Shown: one piece after another, positions 7,341-16,050 of the stretch | How the letters are laid out: each line of letters starts with the position of its first letter | Numbering within the stretch: position 1 is the first letter of the stretch | Source: RYN-230 sp963717125 | Lineage (GTDB): Bacteria; Actinomycetota; Actinomycetes; Streptosporangiales; Streptosporangiaceae | Length of the DNA: 64,000 nucleotides | NCBI GenBank assembly: GCA_963717125.1 | Contig: CAVQVG010000007.1 | Span: 1-64,000 of the forward strand | Reading direction: 5' to 3' | The notes under the pieces: model-generated | The model's database searches: none | What the model was told of the DNA's origin: nothing | What the model saw: the letters and a program-made list of their open reading frames with translations, nothing else | Program-made: the position numbers and the translations under genes

Positions 7341-8269
7341 CTAGCCCGGGTCAGGACCGGTCGCCACCGGCCGGGCCGGGTCGGTGATCCAGTCGGACCA
7401 GGAGCCCAGGTACAGCGCGGCCGGGATGCCCGCGATGTGCAGCGCCAGCACCTCGTGCGCCGCGGTCACCCCGGAGCCGCAGTACACCCCGGCTAGCGGC
7501 GCGCCCGGCGTCGCGCCCGACCGCGCGCCCGGCGTCGCGCCCGGCTGCGCACCCGACCGCGCGTCCGGCGTCGCGCCCGGATCCGGGACGCCCAGGCCCG
7601 TGAACCGGGCGCGCAGCGCCGCCGGGTCCAGGAACCGCCCGGCCGCCGTGACATTGGCCGTCGTCGGCGCGCTCACCGCGCCGGGGATGTGCCCGGCCAC
7701 CGGGTCGACGGGCTCCACCGTGCCCTGATACCGCTCGGCCGCCCGGGCGTCGAGCAGCACCGGGTCCCGGGCCAGCGCCGCCGCGCCGGCCGCGTCCAGC
7801 AGCGGCAACTGCCCAGGCCGGGCGGTGAACGTGCCAGCCGGCCGCAGGCGGCCCGGCTGGGCCGGGGCCGGCTTCTACCGGCTGGCCTGCCGCGAGCCAC
7901 GCCTGGTAGCCGCCGTCCAGGACGCGGACCTGGTCATGGCCGAAGTAGCGGAGCAGCCACCAGGCCCGCGCCGCCGCGGTCGAGTCGGCCTCGTCGTAGA
8001 CCACGACCGGCCAGCCGTCCCGCACCCCGGCCCGGCGCATGGCGTCCTGGAACTGGGCGGCCGCGGGCAGCGGGTGCCGCCCGCCCAGCCCCGGCGGGCC
8101 GGCCAGGTCCTGGTCCAGATCCACGAACCGCGCCCCGGGCAGGTGACCAGCCCGGTAACTGTCGATGCCCGGCGGGCCGGTGAGCCGCCAGCGCACGTCG
8201 AGCAGCACCGGCGGCCGCGGGCCGGCGAGGACCCGCCAGCGTTGTGACGTCGGTCAACGAATCGGCCAC
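7341..8269 (-). pseudogene. Two-domain rhodanese-type sulfurtransferase, two +1 frameshifts
   Basis: GTG at 8269 follows AAAGGAAA and gives VADSLTDVTTLA. Removing one G near 8232-8234 leads to PPVLLDVRWRLTGPPG and the first rhodanese domain (GHLPGARFVDLDQDL, VVVYDEADSTAAARAWWLL, VRVLDGGYQAW). Removing one base near 7850-7857 leads into the second (DAAGAAALARDPVLLDARAAERYQG, GHIPGAV) and the catalytic loop VYCGSGVTAAHEV. The result is 308 residues, normal for thiosulfate or 3-mercaptopyruvate sulfurtransferases that move sulfane sulfur in the cytoplasm. A Gly/Ala/Pro repeat (GARSGATPGA type) is inserted just before the catalytic loop. The gene is likely functional if the two lesions are sequence errors. 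Confidence 0.75.
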
Positions 8270-8333
8270 GATTTCCTTTCCGCCGGGCCTGCGGGGGTAG
8301 CGCATCCGAACCGCCCGCACGGCCGGTTCGTCC

Positions 8334-8407
8334 TGTGGATAACCCCCGGGAATCTGTGGATGAATTATCGTCGGCTCTTGAATTCTTCCATGCGCAACTG
8401 TGGATAA
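8334..8407. other. Cluster of three DnaA-box-like sites
   Basis: TGTGGATAA occurs at 8334-8342 and 8399-8407, each the exact complement of TTATCCACA, and TGTGGATGA at 8355-8363. All have the same orientation and lie in the gap between two minus-strand genes. There is no dnaA, dnaN or parAB here, so this is not oriC. A DnaA-titrating or replication-control locus is possible. Confidence 0.5.
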
Positions 8408-8429
8408 CTATGCGCACTCATATCTGGGG

Positions 8430-9567
8430 TCAGCGGCTGGACACGGTGAGCATCGGGACGAACTGGTCCGCCGGCGTCAGCGAGCCGTGCATGCCGATCA
8501 GCGAGGACTCCAGCCGCTCCGCCTGGCTGGCCACGATCGCCCAGGAGCGCCGGCGCCGCCACCACGTCGCCTATCCGCCCGGTGAAGCGCGGGTCAACCG
8601 GGCCGAACCAGCCCGCTTCGATGGCCTCGTCCCGGGTCACCACCCAGGCCCGCGAGCCCAGCGTCTCCTGCCAGGCGATCAGCACGTCGGCCGCCGCGCC
8701 GGGCTCGGCGTAGACGTGCCTGGCCCGCGGCTCGCCGCCGAGCAGAGCCACGCCGTCCCGCAGCACGGCCAGTTCGTCCACGTCGATCCGCTCCTCCGGC
8801 GCCGAATCCACCATGCCGTGATCGGCGGTGATGTACAGGGTGGTGCGGGGCGGCAGCGCTCCGGCCAGCTGCTCGGCCAGCTTGTCCACGTGGGCCAGCT
8901 GGTAGAACCAGGCTTCGGACTGGCAGCCGAACGCGTGCCCGGTGCCGTCGAGATCGGCGTGGTAGACGGTGACCAGGCAGCGGTCGGACTCGGCCAGCGC
9001 CGCCGCGGCTTGCGCGACCAGCGCGCCGAGGCTGTCCGCAGAGCGGTAGGTGGCCCCGCGCATCGCGGCGGCGGAGAACCCGGTCTTCTCGAGCGCCTTG
9101 GCCGCCACCCGGTACGCCGCCACCCCGGCCGCCTCGGCCCGCTGGTAGATGGACGGCGACGGCTGCCAGCTCAGCGGGTCCACCCGATCGTCCCAGCGCA
9201 GCCCGTTGAGCAGCCGTCCGGCGCCGGGCACCGCGACCTGGTAGCCGAGCATCCCATGCTCCCCCGGCGGCAGCCCGGTGCCCAGAGAGCTCAGGCTGGT
9301 GACGGTGGTGGCCGGAAAGCCGGCCGTCAGCGCCCGCCCGGCGATGGCCAGCTCGGACAGGAAGGGCGCCGCGGCCGGGTGCTCGCGGAGCAGTTCCCAG
9401 CCCAGGCCGTCCACCACCAGCAGGCAGACCCGGGGGCTGGGCGGCAGGGCGAGCGGGTTGACCGCGCCGTTCACTCCGACCGCGGCCAGCATCGACTGGG
9501 CCAGGTCGGGCAGGCTGCCTTCGCCGTAGTTGGGCACCGCCGGCTGGCTGGCCGGCTCAGTGGTCAT
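8430..9567 (-). pseudogene. Alkaline-phosphatase-superfamily (nucleotide pyrophosphatase-like) protein, one +1 frameshift
   Basis: ATG at 9567. The metal-binding and nucleophile signatures are CLLVVDGLGWELL, AGFPATTVTSLSSLGTG (Thr nucleophile), VYHADLDGTGHAFG and YITADHGMVD. As written, the frame runs on into unrelated sequence. Removing one C at 8552-8553 gives RRSWAIVASQAERLESSLIG and a stop at 8430, 378 residues in all, with a C terminus that fits the family. Substrates of this actinobacterial clade are not established. It follows the DUF5998 gene on the same strand by 11 bases and precedes the sulfurtransferase, a combination I recall from other actinomycete chromosomes. Confidence 0.75.
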
Positions 9568-9578
9568 GCCCGCGCCCG

Positions 9579-10175
9579 TCAGCGGCCGGGGTGAGTGGTC
9601 GCCTCGGTCAGCGCCACCGCGAACGCCAGCACCTGCTGCACGGCCTCCGCGCCGTCGGCGGCCTCGCTGACCCGCATGCTCAGGTCGTCCGCGGTGATCG
9701 TTCCGGTGTAGCCGTGGTCGGCCTCGCAGTTCTCGTCGCCGCAGTGCGCGGGCTCCAGTTCGACATGAGACAGCACGTTCCAGCCGATGGTGAGGACGAC
9801 CTCGGTGGGCATCGTGACACCCGGCACGTAAGCGGCCGGGTCGGGGACGACGCGGGTCACGGCCACCGACGATATCCGCGAGAAGCGCACCGCCTCGGTG
9901 CTCGTCTCCGCCTGCGGGCGGGCACCGGGCTCGTCGTCCGCCGGGTTCTCGTCGGTATGTGAGTAGACCAGCCGGGTGGGGGTCAGCACCAGCACGGTCA
10001 TGTGCCTACGCACTTCCATGGCCGGGTCGAAAAGCGCGTCGGCCTGCACCACATATGAGACCACGGCCTCCTGGCCCAGAGCGGAGAACACCGCGTCTGC
10101 CACCAGTCCCGGATAGTAACCGCTCCGCTCGATCGCTGACCGCAGCCCAATGGCTGTGGTTCGGGTATCCCTCAT
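9579..10175 (-). CDS. DUF5998 family protein
   Basis: ATG at 10175 (MRDTRTTAIGLRSAIERSGYYPGLVADAV) gives 198 residues; an upstream in-frame extension looks non-coding. Recognisable parts are EVRRHMTVLVLTPTRLVYSHTDE, VRFSRISSVAVTRVVPDP, and a segment EPAHCGDENCEADHGYTG with two cysteines and two histidines that could bind metal. The family is common in actinobacteria and uncharacterised. It is probably cytoplasmic, with no signal or membrane segment, and co-transcribed with the phosphatase-like gene. Confidence 0.8.
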   Translation of the reverse strand: MRDTRTTAIGLRSAIERSGYYPGLVADAVFSALGQEAVVSYVVQADALFDPAMEVRRHMTVLVLTPTRLVYSHTDENPADDEPGARPQAETSTEAVRFSRISSVAVTRVVPDPAAYVPGVTMPTEVVLTIGWNVLSHVELEPAHCGDENCEADHGYTGTITADDLSMRVSEAADGAEAVQQVLAFAVALTEATTHPGR

Positions 10176-10264
10176 ACCCCCATCCTGCCTTGTCGGCGGA
10201 CCAGAGCTCACAGAACGGGCCATCAATCGCCGGAGTGAAGATTTGCGCCACCCAGGCGTCGCGC

Positions 10265-10696
10265 TCACCCGGCAGGCGGCCCAGCACTGGCCGGGCCAGC
10301 GGGCGCGGAACTTAGCTCCGCGCGGGTCAGATCGACCACCGGCTCAGCACCCGGCTCGGGCAGGGCCATCATCCCGGCGCCGGCCGTGGGCCGCGGGCGG
10401 CGCGGCGCGGCCGCCCCGGCGCCGCCGCCCCGGCCGCGGTAGATCAGCAGCCCGTTCACCGGGTCAGGCACCGCGTCCAGCGCGGCCGCCGTCGCGGGCA
10501 GCGCGCGGAACGCCGCCCACTGCGCCTCGTCCTGGAACGTCACCTCGAACACCACGCCCCAGCGGTGGATGTGCCACTCCCAGTCCACGGCGCCGTGCGC
10601 GAGCGCGGACTCGATCAGCTGGGCGCTGTAGCTGTCCCGCCACTGCGTGGCGGAGAATTCCCCGTCGAAGACCTCGATTGACCACCACTCGGCCAT
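10265..10696 (-). CDS. Conserved hypothetical protein
   Basis: ATG at 10696 gives 143 residues. The N-terminal 95 residues look globular (EWWSIEVFDGEFSATQW, LIESALAHGAVDWEWHIHRW, VVFEVTFQDEAQWAAFRALP); the rest is Pro/Gly/Ala-rich and probably disordered. No catalytic motif is seen. I recall similar short proteins in actinomycetes but no function. A 174-bp gap with divergent promoters separates it from the kinase. Confidence 0.6.
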   Translation of the reverse strand: MAEWWSIEVFDGEFSATQWRDSYSAQLIESALAHGAVDWEWHIHRWGVVFEVTFQDEAQWAAFRALPATAAALDAVPDPVNGLLIYRGRGGGAGAAAPRRPRPTAGAGMMALPEPGAEPVVDLTRAELSSAPAGPASAGPPAG

Positions 10697-10870
10697 ACCC
10701 GAGACGATATGCCCTGATAACCGGAGATGGCACCCCCCGGATCAGCTGGTCCGGGGCCGGGCTATCTGTCCGGTGCCATTTACGGCACACCGGCCGGAAC
10801 TGGGGCACAGAAGCGAATGGAATCGGCATTATAGTCAGCGGGCCGCAGGTACTAGGGGGGAGCCCAAGGG

Positions 10871-12513
10871 ATGGTGTCGCAGCCGACACTGGAGCCGCTG
10901 CGCCGATGGGACCCGGAACGGATCGGGCCCTTCACGGTGCTCGGGCGGCTGGGCGCGGGCGCCATGGGCCAGGTGTACCTGGGCCGGTCCACCGCCGGGC
11001 GGCTGGTCGCGGTCAAGACAATCAAGATCGAGTTCGCCGAGGAAGCCGGGTTCCGGGCCCGGTTCGCGCACGAGGTGGCGGCGGCCCGGCGGGTCAGCGG
11101 GGTGTTCACCGCCGCCGTGGTGGCGGCAGACCCGGACGCCGATGTGCCTTGGCTGGCGACCGCCTACGTGCCGGCGCCCTCGCTGCACCAGCTGGTCCGG
11201 GTGTGCGGCCCGCTGCCGGTGCCGGCCGTCCGGTGGCTGGCGGCCGGCTGCGCGGAAGCCCTGGAATCTATTCATAACGCCGGCTTGGTGCATCGTGACC
11301 TCAAGCCGTCCAACGTCCTGGTCGCCCCGGACGGACCCCGGGTCATCGATTTCGGGGTCGCCCGCGCAGCCGAGCGGATCCAGCTCACGGTCACCCGGGG
11401 CGCGGTGGGCACGCCGGCCTACATGGCGCCTGAGCAGGCCCGGGATACCCGGCAGGCGTCGGTGGCCAGCGACATGTTCTCGCTCGGCGCGACGCTGCTG
11501 TTCGCGGCGACCGGGCACCCGCCCTATCGGGGCGACACCGTGATGGACGTGCTGGTCCGGCTGGCCACCGAGGCACCGGACATCGACGGCCTGCCGGCCG
11601 AGCTGACCGAGCTGGTCACCGGCTGCCTGGACCGGGCCCCGCGGCACCGCCCGACGTCGGCCGCGCTGCTCGCGGCGCTGGCGCCGTTCGTCCGGGACAC
11701 CCCCGAGGCGGAGTCGGCCCACGCGTACCTGACCGACCCGGAGATCGCGCTGATCGACGAGTACCAGCGCAGCCCGCAGCCGCCGCCCCGGTCCGAGGCG
11801 GCTCGCGGCCCGGTGACGACGAGTCCAGCGACGACGCCACGTTCGGCTCGCACACCGCGCTCGTGCAGCGCGGCGGCGCGGCGCCGCGGCGCTGGCGGCG
11901 GCGCAACGGGCCGGGCCGGGGCGTGGCCGGCCGGGGCGTACCCGCGGCCCGCCCAGGCGCGAGCCGGCCGGGCCGGGCCCGGGCGCTGACCACCGCCGGG
12001 GTGATCGGCGGGGCCGCCGCGCTGGTGGCAGCGGGCGTGGTCGCGGGCGTGGCGTACCAGTCGGCGCACGGGCAGCCAGCCGCGGCCGGGCCGTCCGCCA
12101 CCCCCAGCATTTCCGCCACCGCGGTACTGCCCTTCGTGGTGCCGGCCCAGCCCCCGGGCACGCTCCCCACCGGGGTCAGCAAGAAGCCCAAGCTCGTGCT
12201 GAGCCAGCCGTTCGGCGACGGGCACACCGTGTTCGTGGTGCACGGCAGCGGTTTCCGCCCGCTGACTCACGTCCGCATCGAGCTCGTCGGCGTCGGCTTC
12301 TCGCCCGACCGGCCGGTGGTGGACCAGGAGGGGACGTTCAACTACGCCGTCAACCAGGGGCACGTGTTCTATCCCGGGCTGATCCCGGTCGGCTTCCACA
12401 AGGTCGTGGCGCTGGGCGCGGGCGGGCGCCGGGCCAGCGTCACCTTCCGGGTGGTTCCGCTGGGGCCGCCCGGCGGCCCGCCGCCCGGCAGCGGCCCACC
12501 GCCCGGGGGCTGA
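10871..12513 (+). pseudogene. Membrane Ser/Thr protein kinase (PknB type), one-base frameshift after the kinase domain
   Basis: ATG at 10871 follows a GGGGGGAG site. Residues 15-275 form a Hanks-type kinase: LGRLGAGAMGQVYLG, the VAVKTIK lysine, HRDLKPSNVLV, DFGVARA and TPAYMAPEQ. After RSEAARGP the frame is lost near 11812-11814; one added C gives DDESSDDATFGSHTALVQRGG, a juxtamembrane Arg-rich patch, a membrane helix (TTAGVIGGAAALVAAGVVAG) and an outer beta-rich domain (LVLSQPFGDGHTVFVVHG, VVDQEGTFNYAVNQG). The corrected length is 547 residues. The exterior domain has no PASTA motif. Such kinases report outside signals and often phosphorylate FHA proteins, and a convergent FHA-like gene follows. 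Confidence 0.8.
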
Positions 12514-12536
12514 CCCGGCGGCGGTGCGTACGCGGC

Positions 12537-13373
12537 TCACGGCGGCTGGGTCCACCACAGGTCTTCCTGGCGGGAGCACCAGGCCGGGTCGTTCAGCCGG
12601 CCCAGGTCAGCCGTGGTGATGATGCCGTGCTCGATCAGCACCCGGACCACCACCTCGTCGGACAGCCGCACGTCGGCGCGCACCAGCCCGCGATCGGTGA
12701 TCTTGCGGCGGAGCACCTTGATGTGCTCCGCGACCCGGGCGGACAGCCGGTCGCGGAACGCCGGGTCGGTGTCGAACCGCTCCAGTTCGTGGAACGCGCC
12801 GGTCACCTCGAGCGCGGCCTTGGCGATCTCCGGGGTGCGCGGCAGCGGCGTGGCCCCGGCCGGGTCGAGCAGCCAGGGCCGGCACCACATCAGCGCGACC
12901 AGGAAGATCTTCGTCATCGGGTCCAGGTACAGCGGCAGCAGGGTGGCGTCGCCGTCCTGCCAGCTCCGGGACCGGCCCTCGGGGCCGTCGCCCCAGCCGC
13001 AGGCCGGCCCGGTCACCATCACCCGCAGCGGCTGGCCCTCGTCCAGCATGGCCCGGGAGCCGACCAGGGTGGTGCCGCTGCGCAGGAACCAGCCCCCGGA
13101 CGGCTCCCCGTGCTCTTCCATCCGGGGCAGCCTGATCCGGTACCCCTCCCCCTCGGTGTACAGCGCGTGGGTCCGGCTGAGGTTGGCGATCCACACCCCG
13201 CCGGCGACCGCGGTGATCACCCCGGCCCGGCGGGACAGCCCGCGGCCGGCCGCGATGGTCAGGTCGGCGTCCGGGCCGCGGCCGAAGACCAGGCGGCCGC
13301 CTTCGGGGATGCCGACGACCAGCCCGGACGGCGCGGCCACCCGCGCCGCCACCGCGCTCGGCTCGACCGTCAT
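12537..13373 (-). CDS. FHA-like domain protein convergent to the kinase
   Basis: ATG at 13373 with GGAAGG upstream; 278 residues. Residues 20-130 resemble a forkhead-associated fold (GGRLVFGRGPDADLTI, GLSRRAGVITAVAGGVWIANLS, then LRSGTTLVG). The C-terminal part (DPMTKIFLVALMWCRPWLLDP, VLRRKITDRGLVRADVRLSDEVVVRVLIEHGIIT) is helical and looks like the conserved tail of actinobacterial FHA/DNA-binding-like proteins. FHA domains bind phosphothreonine, so the adjacent kinase is a natural partner (inference). The two genes end 23 bases apart. Confidence 0.6.
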   Translation of the reverse strand: MTVEPSAVAARVAAPSGLVVGIPEGGRLVFGRGPDADLTIAAGRGLSRRAGVITAVAGGVWIANLSRTHALYTEGEGYRIRLPRMEEHGEPSGGWFLRSGTTLVGSRAMLDEGQPLRVMVTGPACGWGDGPEGRSRSWQDGDATLLPLYLDPMTKIFLVALMWCRPWLLDPAGATPLPRTPEIAKAALEVTGAFHELERFDTDPAFRDRLSARVAEHIKVLRRKITDRGLVRADVRLSDEVVVRVLIEHGIITTADLGRLNDPAWCSRQEDLWWTQPP

Positions 13374-13869
13374 CGCCTTCCTGCCTGCCGCTGTGGCTGC
13401 TCACGTAGCCGGCATTCTAGGTGCGGCCGGGCCGCGGGCCGGATCCCGGATTCCGGGGATAGCCACCCGGCCCCGGGGGCGGTTAGCTGAGGGCAGCCTG
13501 GGGCGAGCACGGTCCGGGCTCGCAGGGAGCCTGCCGCAACCCGGCAGGTGGGCCGGTGCCGCGGTGCGGCGCCGGCAGGGGACCACCGGATCGGCGAGAG
13601 GCCGTTCCCCGGCCCCTGGGGGACCCTGCGATCGCGCTCGCCGTGCCCGTCCCAGGCAATACTCTCTTGCGCCTCCGGGGGGCTTGGACCCGCCGACTTC
13701 CCTCCTCCCTCGTCGCTCGTTCCTCGCTCCTCGCTCGTCAGTCCAGTCGGCGGCGCCCCCCTTTGGCGCGGCAGTCCAGTCGGCGGCGCGGCCCTTCGGC
13801 GCGGCCGTCCAGTCGGCGGCGCGGCTTTGGCTCGTCACCCGGCAGGATGACGCTGGTCCCGCCCGCAGG
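13374..13869. other. Gene-poor 0.5-kb region with repeats
   Basis: No gene is supported. It holds the upstream region of the FHA-like gene (TAGAAT near 13417 on the minus side), a TCGCTCG/TCCTCGC-type low-complexity run near 13705-13738, and the 33-bp tandem repeat. Confidence 0.5.
13741..13836. repeat. 33-bp tandem repeat, three units
   Basis: GTCCAGTCGGCGGCG begins at 13741, 13774 and 13807, each followed by a C/T-rich stretch and GGCGCGGC in the first two units. The units sit upstream of the histidine kinase. No function is evident. Confidence 0.75.
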
Positions 13870-13896
13870 ATGACGTCCGCGGCCGGGCCGCGCCCG

Positions 13897-13908
13897 TACC
13901 CTTGGCCT
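13897..13908 (+). promoter_or_regulatory. Leaderless-type -10 for the histidine kinase
   Basis: TACCCT at 13897-13902 lies six bases before a GTG at 13909, with no ribosome site between. This favours GTG 13909 over the upstream in-frame ATG at 13870. Confidence 0.5.
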
Positions 13909-15105
13909 GTGGCCGCTTTCTATGCCTGGCTGCGCCGCCACCCTGGCCTGGTGGACGGCGTCCCTGCGGTGGCGCTCGCCTTCGCCGGGCTCGGCCAGGC
14001 CATCGGGCTGGGCCGGTACGGGCTCATCCCGCCGCTGCTGGCCCTGGTCATCGCGCTCGCCTTCCGCCGCGCCTACCCGGTGGGCGCGTTCGTCACCGGG
14101 GTGCTGGTCGGCGCGGTGCAGGTCGGGGTGGGCATTCGGCCGAACGTCATCGACGTGGCCATCGTGATCCTGCTGTACACGCTGGCCGCGTACCGGCCGC
14201 GCCGGCTGTCCGTGCCCGGGCTGGCCGTCTGCCTGATCGGCTCGGCGGTGGCGGTGGCCGTGTGGCGCCCGCTGGAGAGCAGCCTGCTGAACTGGATCAT
14301 AACTGGCACGATCATCTTCGCCGGACCGTCGCTGATCGCGTGGGTGCTGGGCGACTCGATGCGGTACCGGCGGGCCTATTACGCCGCGCTGGAAGGCCGC
14401 GCGGCCCGGCTGGAACGGGAACGCGACGCGCAGGCGCAGATCGCCGCGGCGGCCGAGCGGGCCCGGATCGCGCGGGAACTGCACGACGTGGTCGCGCACA
14501 ACGTCAGCGTCATGGTCGTGCAGGCCGACGGGGCGTCCTACGCGCTGGACAACTCGCCGGAGCGGGCCCGGCAGGCGCTGCTCGCGATCGCCAGTACCGG
14601 GCGGCAGGCGCTGACCGAGATGCGCCGGATGCTCGGCGTGCTGCGCAGCGACGACGGCGCGACCGGGGTGGCCCCGCTGCCCGGCATCGCCCAGCTCGGT
14701 GAGCTGCTCGAGCAGACCCGGGCGACCGGGCTGGCGGTGTCGTTCACCGTGCAGGGGGTGCCCGCGCCGCTGCCCGGCGGGCTGGCCCTGGCCGCCTACC
14801 GGATCGTGCAGGAGTCGCTGACCAACACGCGCAAACACGGCGGCCCGGCGGCCAGCGCCGAGGTGCTGCTGCGGTACTGCGAGGATGCGCTGACGCTGCA
14901 GATCACCGACGACGGGCACGGGGCGGCGACCGCCGCGGACGGCGCCGGGCACGGGCTGACCGGCATGCGGGAGCGGGTGGCGCTGTACAGCGGCACGCTG
15001 GACGCCGGTCCGCTGCCCGGTGGCGGCTACCAGGTCACCGCCCGGCTGCCGGTGGTCCGTGGCCCGCTGCACAGCTCCCCGGTGGCGCAGCGGAGCACAT
15101 CATGA
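13909..15105 (+). CDS. Sensor histidine kinase (NarL-partner type)
   Basis: GTG 13909 is preferred because of the -10 hexamer; ATG 13870 would add 13 residues. The product has 398 residues with five or six membrane helices in the first 150, a HisKA_3 dimerisation box with the phospho-acceptor His in IARELHDVVAHNVSVMVVQ, and a HATPase domain (IVQESLTNTRKH, ITDDGHG, GHGLTGMRERVALY). It autophosphorylates and passes the phosphate to the response regulator that overlaps its stop by four bases. The stimulus is unknown; the sensor region is nearly all membrane, as in intramembrane-sensing kinases. Confidence 0.9.
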   Translation: MAAFYAWLRRHPGLVDGVPAVALAFAGLGQAIGLGRYGLIPPLLALVIALAFRRAYPVGAFVTGVLVGAVQVGVGIRPNVIDVAIVILLYTLAAYRPRRLSVPGLAVCLIGSAVAVAVWRPLESSLLNWIITGTIIFAGPSLIAWVLGDSMRYRRAYYAALEGRAARLERERDAQAQIAAAAERARIARELHDVVAHNVSVMVVQADGASYALDNSPERARQALLAIASTGRQALTEMRRMLGVLRSDDGATGVAPLPGIAQLGELLEQTRATGLAVSFTVQGVPAPLPGGLALAAYRIVQESLTNTRKHGGPAASAEVLLRYCEDALTLQITDDGHGAATAADGAGHGLTGMRERVALYSGTLDAGPLPGGGYQVTARLPVVRGPLHSSPVAQRSTS

Positions 15106-15773
15106 TCAAGATCCTCCTCGTTGACGACCAGGAGCTGGTGCGCACCGGGTTCCGCATGGTGCTGGACGCGCAGGACGACATGTCCGTGGTGGGCGAGGCC
15201 GGCGACGGCCTGGCCGCGATCCGGCTGCTCGCCGCGCGGCCCGCCGACGTGGTGGTGATGGACGTGCGGATGCCGCAGCTCGACGGCATCGAGGCCACCC
15301 GGCGGATCTGCCAGGCCGGTGACCGGCCCCGGGTGCTCATGCTCACCACCTTCGACCTCGACGAGTACGCCTACGCCGCGCTGAAGGCGGGGGCCAGCGG
15401 GTTCCTGCTCAAAGACGTCCCGCCGGAGGAACTGCTATTCGCCATCCGCGCGGTGGACTCCGGTGACGCGGTGGTGGCGCCGTCCACCACCCGCCGACTC
15501 ATCGACCGGTTCGCGCCGCTGTTCCCGGCCAGGGACTCGCTCAGCCCGCCCGGGCTGGACGCGCTGACCAGCCGGGAACGCGAGGTGCTGGCGCACGTCG
15601 CGCAGGGGCTGTCCAACGCGGAGATCGCACAGCGGCTGTTCGTCTCCGAGGCGACGGTGAAGACCCATGTCGGCCGGGTGCTGGCCAAGCTGGGGCTGCG
15701 CGACCGGGTGCAGGCCGTGGTGCTGGCCTACGAGACCGGCCTGGTCCGCGCGCGCGGCTTACCGAATCTATGA
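15102..15773 (+). CDS. NarL/FixJ-type response regulator
   Basis: The product has 223 residues. The receiver domain (1-120) has the acidic pair in LLVDDQELVRTGF, the phospho-Asp in VVVMDVRMP, the Thr in LMLTTFD and the Lys in LLKDVPP. The LuxR-type HTH (about 155-215) is LTSREREVLAHVAQGLSNAEIAQ and FVSEATVKTHVGRVLAKLG. The ATG overlaps the kinase stop, so the two are translationally coupled. Targets are not evident; no ABC transporter or other typical target operon is adjacent. Confidence 0.92.
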   Translation: MIKILLVDDQELVRTGFRMVLDAQDDMSVVGEAGDGLAAIRLLAARPADVVVMDVRMPQLDGIEATRRICQAGDRPRVLMLTTFDLDEYAYAALKAGASGFLLKDVPPEELLFAIRAVDSGDAVVAPSTTRRLIDRFAPLFPARDSLSPPGLDALTSREREVLAHVAQGLSNAEIAQRLFVSEATVKTHVGRVLAKLGLRDRVQAVVLAYETGLVRARGLPNL

Positions 15774-15840
15774 GTGCCGTGAGTTTGTGCTTACTGGTGA
15801 CCACTTTCTCACCGCGCTGATGAGATTTGGCGGCTGCGGG

Positions 15841-16050
15841 TCAGGACTGGCTGGCCGTGGCGCGGCGCAGCGACCAGCCGAGCGCGGCCAGCACGCACAC
15901 CGGCAGCAGCCACCACGCGTTCACGTGCGCCACGTGCACCAGCAGCGCGGTCAGCGCCAGCGCGGCCGCGACCACGGCCGCGCCGCGCCAGTCGTCACCG
16001 ATGACGAAGTCGTACCAGAACGCGCCGAACGAGCGGAGCCAGCGGCTCAT
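15841..16050 (-). CDS. Small two-helix membrane protein
   Basis: ATG at 16050 follows a GGAGG site and overlaps the stop of the upstream gene (ATGA). The product has 69 residues with an amphipathic start (MSRWLRSFGAFWYDFVIGDDW) and two hydrophobic helices. The FWYDFVIGDDW pattern is typical of small proteins encoded with COG4280-type membrane proteins. Function is unknown; it is probably a partner subunit of the gene before it. Confidence 0.75.
   Translation of the reverse strand: MSRWLRSFGAFWYDFVIGDDWRGAAVVAAALALTALLVHVAHVNAWWLLPVCVLAALGWSLRRATASQS

Noticed and set aside
8334..8407. Replication origin
   Set aside because: Only three boxes in 74 bases, no AT-rich unwinding region and no dnaA or dnaN.
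8335..9594. A 419-residue + strand frame opposite the phosphatase-like gene
   Set aside because: The minus strand carries the metal-site motifs; this frame has none.
12613..13869. N-terminal extension of the sensor kinase through the FHA-like gene
   Set aside because: The region is coding on the other strand and includes the repeat-rich gap; a -10 hexamer supports the start at 13909.
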